Source: Lutimaribacter salitolerans (GTDB taxonomy: Bacteria > Pseudomonadota > Alphaproteobacteria > Rhodobacterales > Rhodobacteraceae). Taken from it: a stretch of 64,000 nucleotides of DNA. Positions 9,093 through 17,381 of this stretch are shown here, one piece after another. The stretch's first letter is position 1. Each line of letters starts with the position of its first letter. The notes under the pieces are model-generated. The model searched no databases. It had not been told where the DNA came from and worked only from the letters and a program-made list of their open reading frames with translations. A program made the position numbers and the translations under genes. The stretch spans positions 1-64,000 of the forward strand of contig NZ_JBHUDD010000155.1 of the NCBI RefSeq assembly GCF_042677865.1, given 5' to 3'.

Positions 9093-9193
9093 CCGCTTTT
9101 CCCCCTGCGGTTTCTTTGGCGTGTTTTTGGCCAAGGCTGGCGACAGTTAGCCCACCGGGCAAGAATTTCATCCATTTTTATGCGGCTTATCCG

Positions 9194-10624
9194 TCAGAAC
9201 GTGCGGTTTTCATAGGCCTCCAGCGCCCTTTTTCGCCCAACATCCAGCGCCACCACCGGCGCAGGGTATCCCATGTCGGGCGACAGGCCCCAGGTGCGCG
9301 GCACCGCGTGGAAGAAATCCAGCGCCGTTTGCGGCGGCTTGCCCTGCCCTTCGGCGATCCATCGGCGCACATAGCGTCGGTCGGGGTCAAACTTGTCGCG
9401 CTGGCCATCGGGGTTGAACACCCGGAAATAGGGTGTGGCATCGGGGCCAGAGCCCGCCGCCCATTGCCAGCCCATCGCGTTGCTGGCCGGGTCCCAGTCG
9501 ATCAGGCAATGTTCGAACCACTTTTGCCCGATGCGCCAGTGGCTGAGCAGGTGCTTGGTCAGATAGCTGGCCACGATCATGCGGCCCCGGTTGTGCATCC
9601 GGCCCGTGACATAAAGCTCGCGCATCGCGGCATCGACCAGCTCGATCCCGGTGCGGCCCTGTTTCCAGCGCGTGACGGCCTCGGTGTCGTCCTCGTTCCA
9701 CGGAAAGGCATCCCAGTCCTCACGCCAGTTGCCGGTCAGGATGCGCGGGGTGTGCCAGGCCAGATGATAGGCGAATTCGCGCCACACAAGTTCCTTCAGG
9801 AAGGTCTCGGCCCCCGGCTTGCCCTCGTGCCGCGCGCGCAGGCCCGCGTGCCAGCATTGATGCGCGCTGATTTCGCCCAGGGCCAGGTTTTCCGACAGGC
9901 CGGACGTGCCATCCTCGGCCAGCACATCGCGCATCTGCCCATAGTCGCTGATCTTGTGGGCGATGAACGCGCCCAGGCGCGCCTGCGCCGCCGCCTCGCC
10001 CAGCCGGACATGCGGGCGCACAATATCGCCCCCGCGATTCATCGCGGCCCCCATCCGCCAGTCGTCCAGATCGTCGCTGGCGGGCCATGTGTCGGGCGCA
10101 GGGATGCGCCCCGGCGCGGGCAAGGGCGGCTCGACCTCGCGCGTTTTCACCGCGTTCCAAAACGGGGTATAAACCTTGTAGAGTCCACCCTGCTTGGTCT
10201 CGACCGTCCAGGGCTCGAACATCAGGTGCCCGCCGAAACTGCGCGCGTCGATGCCATCTTCCTTCAGCGCGGCCTTGACCGCCTTGTCGCGCGCCACCGC
10301 GTCAGGGTCATAGGCGCGGGTCCAACAGACCGACCCCGCCCCGGTCTCGGCCACCAGTTCGCGCAGGGCGGTCAGCGCCTCGCCGCGCCGCAGGATCAAC
10401 CGGCTGCCTGCATCCGCCAATGCCTGCGCGTGATGCGCCAGCCCAAGCCCCAGTCGCCACTTGGGCGCGGCGCCAAGGGCCTCGACCTGATCGTCATGGA
10501 TGAACACCGGAATCACCGGGCCTCCGGCGGTGCAGGCGGCGCGCAACGCCGGGTGGTCGCCGAGCCGCAGATCGCGGCGCAGCCACAGGATTACAGGGGA
10601 TGTATCGGCCAAAAGCTGCTCCAT
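9194..10624 (-). CDS. phrB: Deoxyribodipyrimidine photolyase (class I photolyase/cryptochrome family)
   Basis: A 476-residue flavoprotein that uses near-UV or blue light to split pyrimidine dimers. The N-terminal alpha/beta domain begins LWLRRDLRLGDHPAL, and the C-terminal FAD-binding domain contains GRMHNRGRMIVASYL followed by a tract from WDPASNAMGWQWAAGSG to FRVFNP, both diagnostic of bacterial class I CPD photolyases. The length is typical. A cryptochrome-like signalling role is possible but less likely because the DNA-repair signature is complete. It is 101 bp upstream of the cfa gene and 37 bp downstream of the aminotransferase gene. Confidence 0.9.
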   Translation of the reverse strand: MEQLLADTSPVILWLRRDLRLGDHPALRAACTAGGPVIPVFIHDDQVEALGAAPKWRLGLGLAHHAQALADAGSRLILRRGEALTALRELVAETGAGSVCWTRAYDPDAVARDKAVKAALKEDGIDARSFGGHLMFEPWTVETKQGGLYKVYTPFWNAVKTREVEPPLPAPGRIPAPDTWPASDDLDDWRMGAAMNRGGDIVRPHVRLGEAAAQARLGAFIAHKISDYGQMRDVLAEDGTSGLSENLALGEISAHQCWHAGLRARHEGKPGAETFLKELVWREFAYHLAWHTPRILTGNWREDWDAFPWNEDDTEAVTRWKQGRTGIELVDAAMRELYVTGRMHNRGRMIVASYLTKHLLSHWRIGQKWFEHCLIDWDPASNAMGWQWAAGSGPDATPYFRVFNPDGQRDKFDPDRRYVRRWIAEGQGKPPQTALDFFHAVPRTWGLSPDMGYPAPVVALDVGRKRALEAYENRTF

Positions 10625-10661
10625 TTCTTGTCAAGGAATACGCAGCAACCCCGCAGCCAGA

Positions 10662-11882
10662 TTAAAGAATCTCTTCCAGCGCCGCGATCAGGCGCTGCAC
10701 CTCGTCCGCGCTGGTGTAATGCACGAAACTCAGACGCAGAACACCCTGATCGGCATCCACCCGCATGCCTTGCAGCGCGCGGACAGCATAGAAATCGCCA
10801 CCCCCCGCCATGATGCCACGCTGCGCCAGTGCCGCCGCCAGCGGGGCGGCGGGCTGACGCGCATCCACCGCCACCGTGGGCGCGCGCGCCTCGGCCCGGT
10901 CCGGCCCCAGCAGGCGGACCGAGTTCTTGGCCTTGAGATAATCCAGCACGGGCTGCAACAGCTGCGTTTCATGCCCGCGCATCAGGTCATGCACCCCATC
11001 CGCCCGCGCCGCGGCATCGCCGGTGATCCCGTGATGCCCGGCCAGCGCGTCGAAATAGTCGGCCATGCCCGCGCAGGCCGCCACCTGTGCATGATCGGGC
11101 CCGGCAGGCGTGAACCGCTTGTACAGCGCCTTTTCGTTGAAGAAATGCGCCTGATTGGGCAGCTGCATCCCCAAGGCGCGGCGCATCACCATGATCCCCT
11201 GATGCGGGCCATAGGTCTTGTAGGCCGAAAACAGGTAGATATCCGGCCCCATCAGCCCCACGTTGGGCAGGCCGTGCGGCGCATAGCTGACGCCATCGAC
11301 ACAGACGAAGGCTCCCGCCGCATGGGCCATCGCGGTGATCTCGACCACCGGATTGACCTGCCCCACCACGTTGGAACAATGCGGAAAACACACCAGCCGC
11401 ACGGTTTCATCCAGCAGGTCTGGCAGATCCTCGGGGTCCAGCATGCCGGTTTCGGGGTTGATCTTCCACTCGCGGATCTCGATCCCCTCCTGCGCCAGCC
11501 GCCGCCAGGGGCCGGAGTTGGCCTCGTGATCCTGATTGGTCACGACGATCGCCTCGCCGGGCTGCATCCATTGCCGGAAGGCTTGCGCCAGGACATAGGT
11601 GTTGGCCGTGGTCGACGGACCAAAGCTCAGCTCGTCGGTATCCACCCCCATCATCGCGGCCAGCCGGCTGTGCGCCTCGTCCATTTCCTCGCCGCCCAGA
11701 CGGCTGGCGTCATAGGGGCCATAGGGCTGCACCTTGCGACTGTGATAGAACCGCGTCAGCCGGTCGATGACAGGCGCACAGGTGTACGACCCGCCCGCGT
11801 TCTCAAAGAACGCCTGCCCCTCCAGCGACGGCTCGGAAAACGCGGGAAACTGTGCCCGCACGAAATCGATATCCAGATCCAT
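10662..11882 (-). CDS. Class V aminotransferase-fold PLP enzyme (cysteine desulfurase-like)
   Basis: A 406-residue fold-type I PLP protein. The Schiff-base lysine is K222 in FSAYKTYGP, the PLP-contacting aspartate is D196 in CVDGVSYAP, and PSTTANT near residue 90 forms the phosphate loop. It is in the NifS/CsdA/isopenicillin N epimerase-like superfamily. The mobile-loop cysteine of true desulfurases is not evident, so desulfurase activity is doubtful and the substrate is unknown. The ATG at 11882 (MDLDIDF) has AGGGG eight bases upstream and matches the family N-terminus; the frame opens 10 codons earlier. Confidence 0.8.
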   Translation of the reverse strand: MDLDIDFVRAQFPAFSEPSLEGQAFFENAGGSYTCAPVIDRLTRFYHSRKVQPYGPYDASRLGGEEMDEAHSRLAAMMGVDTDELSFGPSTTANTYVLAQAFRQWMQPGEAIVVTNQDHEANSGPWRRLAQEGIEIREWKINPETGMLDPEDLPDLLDETVRLVCFPHCSNVVGQVNPVVEITAMAHAAGAFVCVDGVSYAPHGLPNVGLMGPDIYLFSAYKTYGPHQGIMVMRRALGMQLPNQAHFFNEKALYKRFTPAGPDHAQVAACAGMADYFDALAGHHGITGDAAARADGVHDLMRGHETQLLQPVLDYLKAKNSVRLLGPDRAEARAPTVAVDARQPAAPLAAALAQRGIMAGGGDFYAVRALQGMRVDADQGVLRLSFVHYTSADEVQRLIAALEEIL

Positions 11883-11996
11883 CTTGCATCCCCTGTCTGT
11901 GCCGGGCGCCACTCAAGGCGAAATGCCCCCGCAGCGCAAGACCCCGCACCGTATCCTTTGATTGGGTCCCGCGCGCGCACCTGACCCGCCGAGAAC

Positions 11997-12026
11997 GAAA
12001 AAGGCCCCGCACGGGCGGGGCCTTTT
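11997..12026 (-). terminator. Rho-independent terminator of the BCCT carrier gene
   Basis: GGCCCCGC and GCGGGGCC form a GC-rich stem around a four-base loop. On the minus strand it is followed by TTTTT, and it lies 20 bp beyond the stop of the BCCT gene. The plus strand also ends in TTTT, so it could act in both directions. Confidence 0.85.
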
Positions 12027-12045
12027 GCCAGGATGGTCAAGCCAC

Positions 12046-13785
12046 CTACATGATGCTGCGTTCGCTTTGCAGCCCCTTGACGATGGAAAAGCACATCACC
12101 AGCAGCACGACGGTAAAGAACAACCCGGTCGAGATCACCATCGCCTGAAGGCTGTCCAGCCCGGCAGTGCCCGCCGCGCCCAGCAGCAGAACGCCTGCAA
12201 CAGCACCTTCGAAGATGCACCAGAAGATGCGCTGCGATACCGGCGCATCGACCTTGCCACCGGCCGTGATCGTGTCGATCACAAGGCTGCCGGAATCCGA
12301 CGAGGTGACAAAGAAGATGACGATCAGCACCACTGCCAGCACCGAGGTGATCGAGGCCAGAGGCAGCTCGCCCAGCATCGCGAACAACGAGATTTCCGGC
12401 CGATAGGCGGCAATCACGTTCTGGAACACGCCGCTTTCACTGCCCCCTGCCACAAGCTGGGTGATGGCCGTGCCGCCGAACGTGGCCATCCAGAACACGC
12501 AGACCAGCGACGGGATCAGCAGCACGCAGATCACGAACTCGCGCACGGTGCGGCCCCGGCTGACGCGGGCGATGAACATGCCCACAAAGGGTGACCAGCT
12601 GATCCACCAGGCCCAGTAGAAGGTGGTCCAGCCATGCAGGAACCCGGTATCCTCGCGCCCGAACGGGTTGGACAGCGGCACGATCTGCTTGGCATAGGCC
12701 CCCAGACCGTTCACGAAATCCCCCAGCACCGACAGCGTCGGCCCGGCCAGGAACACAAAGGCCAGCAGAAGACCGGCAAGACCCATGTTGATCTCGGACA
12801 GGATCTTCACCCCGCCATCAAGGCCGCGCATCACCGACACCAGCGCGATCGCGGTGATGAAGGCGATGATCAGCACCAGCAGCGACGAGCTGTTCTCGAC
12901 ACCGGCGGCGTTCTCGCTCTCGTTGCCCCACAAAAAGCCCAGAAAGCTGCGCGTGCCTGCCTGCGCGTCGCCCGATCCGAACACCTCTGTCAGACCCGAC
13001 GCCACCTGCGTGGCCCCCAGCCCCAGCGAGGTCGCCAGACCGAACAGGGTGGCAAAGGCGGCAATCGTGTCGATCACGTTGCCCCAGAAGCCCCAGACAC
13101 GCTCGCCCAGCAGCGGGTAGAAGGCCGAGCGCAACGTCAGCGGCAGGCCCTTGTTATAGCTGAACAGCGCCAGCGCCAGCGCCACGATGGCATAGATCGC
13201 CCAAGGATGCAGACCCCAGTGATAGATCGTCGCCGCCATCGCCATCTGGCGCGCGGCCTCGACCGTGGCGGCATCCGCCACCGTGCCATCCACGATGCCA
13301 AGATCGCCACCCAAGGGCTGATCGCCCCATGGCGTGCCGAAGTAGTAGACCGGCTCGAGCACCCCAAAGAACATCAGGCCGATGCCCATGCCGGCGGCAA
13401 ACAGCATCGCGAACCACGCCGGATAGCTGTAATCGGGCGTCGCATCCGTGCCGCCCAGCCGGACCGAGCCCCAGGGCGTCACGATCAGCACAAGCGCAAA
13501 GATCACGAACAGGTTGGCCGACAGCAGAAAGAACCAGTCGAACTGGGTCAGGACGAATGTGCGTATCGCCATGAACGTTTCGCGCGCGCCCTCGGGCCAG
13601 ATCAGCGCGATGGCGACAAACAGGACCACCGCCACGCCGGTGATCATGAAGACGGGATTGTGAATATCCAGCCGGATCGGGCCAAGCTTGCCCTCGTAAT
13701 TGTCCTGACCGATTTCGTAATCGGTCTCGATGATATCCGATGCGCCTTCCGGCTCCGGGATACCTTGGTCAGGAGTATCTGTCAT
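12046..13785 (-). CDS. BCCT family betaine/carnitine/choline transporter
   Basis: A 579-residue sodium- or proton-coupled carrier for quaternary ammonium compounds with about twelve transmembrane helices. The family core is obvious: the glycine-rich MFAAGMGIGLMFFGVLEP segment, then WGLHPWAIYA, and the tryptophan-rich FYWAWWISWSPFVGMFIARVSRGRT signature that forms the substrate box. An approximately 45-residue acidic N-terminus precedes the first helix. Osmoprotectant (glycine betaine) or DMSP-type substrates are most likely in a marine Rhodobacteraceae, but specificity cannot be read from sequence. It is 33 bp downstream of a universal stress protein gene and followed by a strong terminator, so the pair forms a two-gene operon. 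Confidence 0.92.
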   Translation of the reverse strand: MTDTPDQGIPEPEGASDIIETDYEIGQDNYEGKLGPIRLDIHNPVFMITGVAVVLFVAIALIWPEGARETFMAIRTFVLTQFDWFFLLSANLFVIFALVLIVTPWGSVRLGGTDATPDYSYPAWFAMLFAAGMGIGLMFFGVLEPVYYFGTPWGDQPLGGDLGIVDGTVADAATVEAARQMAMAATIYHWGLHPWAIYAIVALALALFSYNKGLPLTLRSAFYPLLGERVWGFWGNVIDTIAAFATLFGLATSLGLGATQVASGLTEVFGSGDAQAGTRSFLGFLWGNESENAAGVENSSSLLVLIIAFITAIALVSVMRGLDGGVKILSEINMGLAGLLLAFVFLAGPTLSVLGDFVNGLGAYAKQIVPLSNPFGREDTGFLHGWTTFYWAWWISWSPFVGMFIARVSRGRTVREFVICVLLIPSLVCVFWMATFGGTAITQLVAGGSESGVFQNVIAAYRPEISLFAMLGELPLASITSVLAVVLIVIFFVTSSDSGSLVIDTITAGGKVDAPVSQRIFWCIFEGAVAGVLLLGAAGTAGLDSLQAMVISTGLFFTVVLLVMCFSIVKGLQSERSIM

Positions 13786-13818
13786 GTTTCGCGTTCCCCT
13801 TGGTAGTCTGTTTCCTGC

Positions 13819-14235
13819 TCAGTCCCGCACGACCATCACGCTGACCTTGGCATGGCCCGCGATCTTGCCACCGTTGGATGGCCAGATGTAGTCGGCCAGA
13901 CCAGGAATATGGCTGGCCATCACCACCAGATCCGCGCCTGTCGCCTCGACCGCGCGCAGCAGGCAGGCGTCCAGATCCGTGGTCGGATCATGGCTAATCT
14001 CGGTATGCGCATCCGTCGCGATACCGTGGCTTTCGGCCTCGGCCGCCGCAAAAGCGGCCAGCTTTTCGCGAAACTCGGTCGGGTTATGCGCCAGCTTACC
14101 CGGCGTTTCCGCCGTGACGCTAACATAGGCCACTGCCGCCGCGTAATGGGACGCCAGATCGCCCGCCACCCGCAGCGCATGCGCCTGGGTGTCCGGATGT
14201 GCCAGATCAACCGGCACCATGATGCGTTTGAACAC
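13819..14235 (-). CDS. Universal stress protein (UspA family)
   Basis: A 138-residue protein starting VFKRIMVPVDLAHPD and containing the typical C-terminal nucleotide-binding elements: DLVVMASHIPG and the final beta-strand SVMVVRD. In ATP-binding Usp proteins the motif is G-2x-G-9x-G-S/T; here GGKIAGHAKVSV is compatible. The GTG at 14235 is preceded by AAGGAGGGG five bases upstream, which decides the start over the longer frame. Usp genes are often coupled to transporters as regulatory subunits, and this one sits directly upstream of the BCCT carrier in the same operon. Confidence 0.88.
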   Translation of the reverse strand: MFKRIMVPVDLAHPDTQAHALRVAGDLASHYAAAVAYVSVTAETPGKLAHNPTEFREKLAAFAAAEAESHGIATDAHTEISHDPTTDLDACLLRAVEATGADLVVMASHIPGLADYIWPSNGGKIAGHAKVSVMVVRD

Positions 14236-14415
14236 GTGTTCCCCTCCTTCAACGCTGGTTTTCGGAAGGCGGCCGGATCGTCGGGCCGTGCCTCCCGCGC
14301 GCATTCGTTTTTCGTGTTGCCAAAGGCGTCCCGGGTTGTCCGGACCGCGCCTTGAGGCTTCACGCTAACGCGCATTGGGGTCCGAGTGCAAATCGACGCG
14401 GCATTTCCGTTACGG

Positions 14416-14438
14416 AAAGCGACATTTTCTGTCGCTTT
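14416..14438. terminator. Hairpin downstream of the 14494-15162 gene
   Basis: AAAGCGACA (14416-14424) and TGTCGCTTT (14430-14438) form a perfect 9-bp stem around TTTTC. On the minus strand it lies 55 bp past the stop of the hypothetical gene and ends in TTTCC, so it is a weak terminator candidate. The rest of the 258-bp gap to the Usp start shows nothing further. Confidence 0.5.
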
Positions 14439-14493
14439 TCCACTTTCGCTCAGGTCATTCCGGGGCCAGCCTGACCGCGTGCAGGATCGCGGC

Positions 14494-15162
14494 TCAGGAT
14501 GTGCGCAGCCCCTGACGCCGCGCGGGGCGCCCTTCGGCCAGGGTCAGGACCGATGGCACCGACCGGCTGCCGTGCCGCCGCTCGAACGCGGCCATCAGAA
14601 CAAACCCCACCTGCGGCTCGATCCGCATCAACTGCCCCACGCTGCGCGCCGACATGCGCCCCACGCCGGGCTTCGTGAACCGCTTCAGCCCGATCCGCGT
14701 CATGAAGGCCCGCACCCCGGTTTCGCACAGGGGCGAGGCATAGGCATCCTCGATCAGCACGGTCTGGCGGTACTTGCCCGCCCGCGCGGCCCGTGCCAGC
14801 GTCTCGACCTCGCCCCAGCGCTGCCGCACCCGCCGCCGCTCGGCCCAGGCATGGCGGGCCTGCGCGATGGCCTCGACCGGATCATCGGGCGTCGCGTGAT
14901 AGCCATGGGCCTTGTCGCGGTGGCGCACCAGCCACAGCAACTGCCCCTCATGGGTGATGCCGCGATGGGCCGTCACCAGCCCGCACTCTCCGTGCACCAC
15001 CTGCCCGGGGTCGATCCACATCCGCACCCAGTTCTCGCGGTTTTCCTCGAACTTCGTGGCCGCCACCGCGATCTGCCGCTCCACCAGCGAAACCATCTGG
15101 CGGTTGAGGCAAAGACTGTTCAAAAGCTCCGCGCGCCGCGCGGACGATACATACGTCAGCAT
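14494..15162 (-). CDS. Unrecognised conserved-looking protein, 222 residues
   Basis: I do not recognise this protein. It begins MLTYVSSARRAELLNSLC, is soluble with no signal or membrane segment, is arginine-rich (notably WAERRRVRQRW near 108-118) and ends in a basic tail. Codon use and third-position GC match its neighbours, which supports a real gene. The longer frame starts with TTG at 15174; the ATG at 15162 is preferred, with GGA seven bases upstream. It is monocistronic, between the usp-BCCT operon and acuI. A conserved helical domain with a nucleic-acid role would fit its charge, but that is a guess. Confidence 0.7.
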   Translation of the reverse strand: MLTYVSSARRAELLNSLCLNRQMVSLVERQIAVAATKFEENRENWVRMWIDPGQVVHGECGLVTAHRGITHEGQLLWLVRHRDKAHGYHATPDDPVEAIAQARHAWAERRRVRQRWGEVETLARAARAGKYRQTVLIEDAYASPLCETGVRAFMTRIGLKRFTKPGVGRMSARSVGQLMRIEPQVGFVLMAAFERRHGSRSVPSVLTLAEGRPARRQGLRTS

Positions 15163-15323
15163 GAAATGTTCCAATCAAATGATGCGCGTCTGACCCAGAA
15201 ATCGCCAGACTCGAAAAACGTTCAATTCAATACGATCATGATTTTATGAAACTCGCGTGATTGCAACGAAAAAGAGCAGCCCGTTCCCCGGACTGCCCCC
15301 GTTTCACGCGCATGGGCGATGGA

Positions 15324-16316
15324 TCAGGCGTTCACATCCACCACCATGCGGCCCTTGACCTGCCCTTTCAGGATGTCGGCCCCCAGCTTGGGCAGATCCG
15401 ACAGGGTCGCGGGCTGGCTCATCGCCTCAAGCTTGTCCATCGGCAGATCGCGCGCGATCCGCTCCCAGGCGCGCAGGCGGTTGGCATAGGGCTGCATCAC
15501 GCTGTCGATGCCCAACAGGTTCACGCCGCGCAGGATGAAGGGCGTGATGAGCGCGCCCTCGATCGCGGCGCCCCCGGCCAGACCCACGGCGGCCACCGAG
15601 GTGCCGTATTTCATCTGTTTCAGCACCCGGCCCAGCATCGGCCCGGCCACCGCGTCGATGCACCCGGCCCACAGCTCCTGCTCCAGCGGCTTGCGCGTCA
15701 CCTCGGTCAGCTCGTCGCGCGCCACGATCTGGCTGGCCCCCAGATCGCGCAGGTATCCTTCCTGCTCGGGTCGGCCGGTCACCGCCGCCACCTCGTGCCC
15801 AAGGGCGGCCAGCAGCGCCACCGCGACCGAGCCGACACCGCCCGCCGCCCCCGTCACCAGCACCGGGCCGTGCCCCGGCTCCAGCCCGTGATCCTCCAGC
15901 GCCATCACCGACAGCATCGAGGTCAGACCGGCCGTGCCCACCGCCATCGCGGTGCGGGTGTCCAGCCCCTCGGGCAGCGGCACCAGCCAGTCGGCACGCA
16001 CGCGGGCCTTTTGCGCATAGCCGCCCCAATGCGCCTCGCCCACGCGCCAGCCGGTCAGAACCACCTTGTCGCCGGGCTTGTAGCGGTCATCGTCAGAGGA
16101 CTCGACCGTGCCGGCAAAATCGATGCCCGGCACATGCGGATAATTCCGCACCAGCCCGCCTCCCGGCCCGATGCACAGCCCATCCTTGTAATTCACCGTG
16201 GAATACTCGACCGCCACGGTCACCTCGGCCTGCGGCAGGTCGTCCAGCGTCAGGGTCTTCACCTGCGCTTGGGTCTTGCCGTCGTCGTCCTTGTCCACGA
16301 CCAGTGCGTTGAACAT
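15324..16316 (-). CDS. acuI: Acryloyl-CoA reductase, AcuI/YhdH type MDR oxidoreductase
   Basis: A 330-residue zinc-independent medium-chain dehydrogenase that reduces acryloyl-CoA to propanoyl-CoA with NADPH; in roseobacters AcuI detoxifies acrylate made from DMSP. The N-terminal GroES-like domain has the family motif VEYSTVNYKDGL and HVPGIDFAGTV. The Rossmann fold carries VTGAAGGVGSVAVALLAALG near 153-172, followed by AVTGRPE, typical of NADPH binding. LPMDKLEAM and the C-terminal GRMVVDV ending are also family features. No other DMSP gene (dmdA, dddL and similar) is in the window. Confidence 0.88.
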   Translation of the reverse strand: MFNALVVDKDDDGKTQAQVKTLTLDDLPQAEVTVAVEYSTVNYKDGLCIGPGGGLVRNYPHVPGIDFAGTVESSDDDRYKPGDKVVLTGWRVGEAHWGGYAQKARVRADWLVPLPEGLDTRTAMAVGTAGLTSMLSVMALEDHGLEPGHGPVLVTGAAGGVGSVAVALLAALGHEVAAVTGRPEQEGYLRDLGASQIVARDELTEVTRKPLEQELWAGCIDAVAGPMLGRVLKQMKYGTSVAAVGLAGGAAIEGALITPFILRGVNLLGIDSVMQPYANRLRAWERIARDLPMDKLEAMSQPATLSDLPKLGADILKGQVKGRMVVDVNA

Positions 16317-16354
16317 CCCGTGTCTCCCTTTGCTTGCCGGGGCCTGCGCCCCTG

Positions 16355-16384
16355 CTTCCTCTCTCCAAAAATATCCCAGGGGGC
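16355..16384 (-). repeat. Dispersed intergenic repeat, copy 1
   Basis: On the minus strand this reads CCTGGGATATTTTTGG followed by AGAGAGGAAG. The same GG(G/A)ATATTT-N-AGAGGAA core recurs at 25945-25979 and 58883-58919, always just beyond a gene or between operon genes. It is one of the short GC-rich/ATATTT intergenic elements seen across Rhodobacteraceae; function unknown. Confidence 0.5.
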
Positions 16385-16415
16385 CCGCGCCTTGCGCGGG
16401 CGGGGGCAGCGCCCC

Positions 16416-16922
16416 CTACCCGGTCTCGGGCATCGCGAACAGATCGCTCTGCGGGGCCTGCGCCCCGGCGGCGGTCAGCATCGCATGGATCTGGCCGCGA
16501 TGGTGGGTCTGGTGGTTGAAGAAATGCACCACCAGCGCGCCCACCGGCCGCGACACCTCCTGCTCCATCGCGCCGGAATACCAGCGCATCCGCCCGGTCA
16601 GGTCGACCGCGCGCAGCTTTTCGGCCCACAGCGTTATGCGCCCGTCCATGCGGAACCGCTCGGCGCTCCATGTGGCATGGGTGGGGTGCATCCGGGGGCT
16701 GTCAGCCAGTTTCACGTCAGGGGCCGCGCCCACGCCGAACCGCGCCATCCAGATCTGATCGCCCCACAGAAGGTGATTGGCCGTGCCCAGGATCGACCCC
16801 CAGAAGGCCGCCCGGTCCGCCTCCAGCGCCTCAAGGCTCAGACCCGCCATGGCGCGGTCCATCTGCCGGTTCTGCCAGGCATTGTAGGCAGCCATGCGGC
16901 GCACATAGTCGGGTGTGATCAT
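16416..16922 (-). CDS. DinB family protein (metal-dependent four-helix protein)
   Basis: A 168-residue four-helix protein of the DinB/YfiT-like superfamily. The three metal-ligand histidines fit H60 or so in GTANHLLWGD and the pair in HFFNHQTHHRGQIHAML. NAWQNRQMDRAM near the N-terminus is also typical. Members include damage-inducible proteins and thiol-dependent transferases; the reaction here is unknown. The ATG at 16922 (MITPDYV) has AAAGGGGA upstream, so it is preferred over the frame opening at 16955. It lies about 110 bp from the divergently oriented tmRNA gene. Confidence 0.82.
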   Translation of the reverse strand: MITPDYVRRMAAYNAWQNRQMDRAMAGLSLEALEADRAAFWGSILGTANHLLWGDQIWMARFGVGAAPDVKLADSPRMHPTHATWSAERFRMDGRITLWAEKLRAVDLTGRMRWYSGAMEQEVSRPVGALVVHFFNHQTHHRGQIHAMLTAAGAQAPQSDLFAMPETG

Positions 16923-17034
16923 GGCCTGTCCCCTTTGCACTTGGTTTTCCCGCACCGAACCCCGCGCGTACTGTCAAAGCGATGCGCGCAAAGATCAATC
17001 CCCCCTTTTCAAACCGCCAAAGCCCTCCTATGTA

Positions 17035-17346
17035 TGGGGTGTCCTTCGGGACTATGGACATAAACGCGCTCGTAATAAGCGGATCGGACCCGGGGGCGGT
17101 ACCCGGCGACTCCACCAAACCTCCTTCATTTGAGGAGCATGGGGTCGAAACAGGATCGACGAACGTCTAAAGGGGTAGCTTTGTCCCGGTGAGGTACCAC
17201 CGTTATCGGTCCGAAAAGTACAATTGCAAATGACAATCGTGCTCCGGTCGCCGTTGCTGCGTAAGCAGTAACAAGACCGAAACTTAAGCCCTTGCGCTTA
17301 GCAGCGTAAGGCGGGGTTCGCAGGCACCTGGCAACAGAAGCCTGCA
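17035..17346 (+). ncRNA. ssrA: Two-piece (circularly permuted) tmRNA
   Basis: Alphaproteobacterial permuted tmRNA. The acceptor piece comes first and ends CGACTCC-A-CCA at 17117. The intervening segment 17118-17140 contains CTCC/GGAG and is excised. The coding piece starts GGGGTCG at 17141, whose bases pair with CGACTCC to rebuild the acceptor stem. The tag reading frame at 17226-17264 translates to ANDNRAPVAVAA followed by TAA, the typical alanine-rich degradation tag for ClpXP/ClpAP. The coding piece ends in the pseudoknot region GCAGGCACCTGGCAACAGAAGCCTGC near 17345. The start of the acceptor piece is estimated from the usual length of about 80 nt. The 3' end of the gene overlaps the left attachment site of the integrated element. 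Confidence 0.95.
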
Positions 17347-17348
17347 CT
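17335..17348 (+). repeat. Left attachment-site core (tmRNA side)
   Basis: CAGAAGCCTGCACT, identical to 25789-25802. It forms the 3' strand of the last pseudoknot stem of the tmRNA coding piece, so insertion here leaves the RNA gene intact. The integrase stop codon is 34 bp away, the usual arrangement for an attachment site. Confidence 0.85.
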
Positions 17349-17381
17349 CTATTTTCCAGCCCTTAATAAGCTGATTTTCCG

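Noticed and set aside
17121..17136. CTCC-TTCATTTGA-GGAG inverted repeat resembling the element's operators
   Set aside because: It lies in the excised segment of the permuted tmRNA, the arms and spacer do not match TNCCTC-N4-GAGGNA, and it is outside the element.
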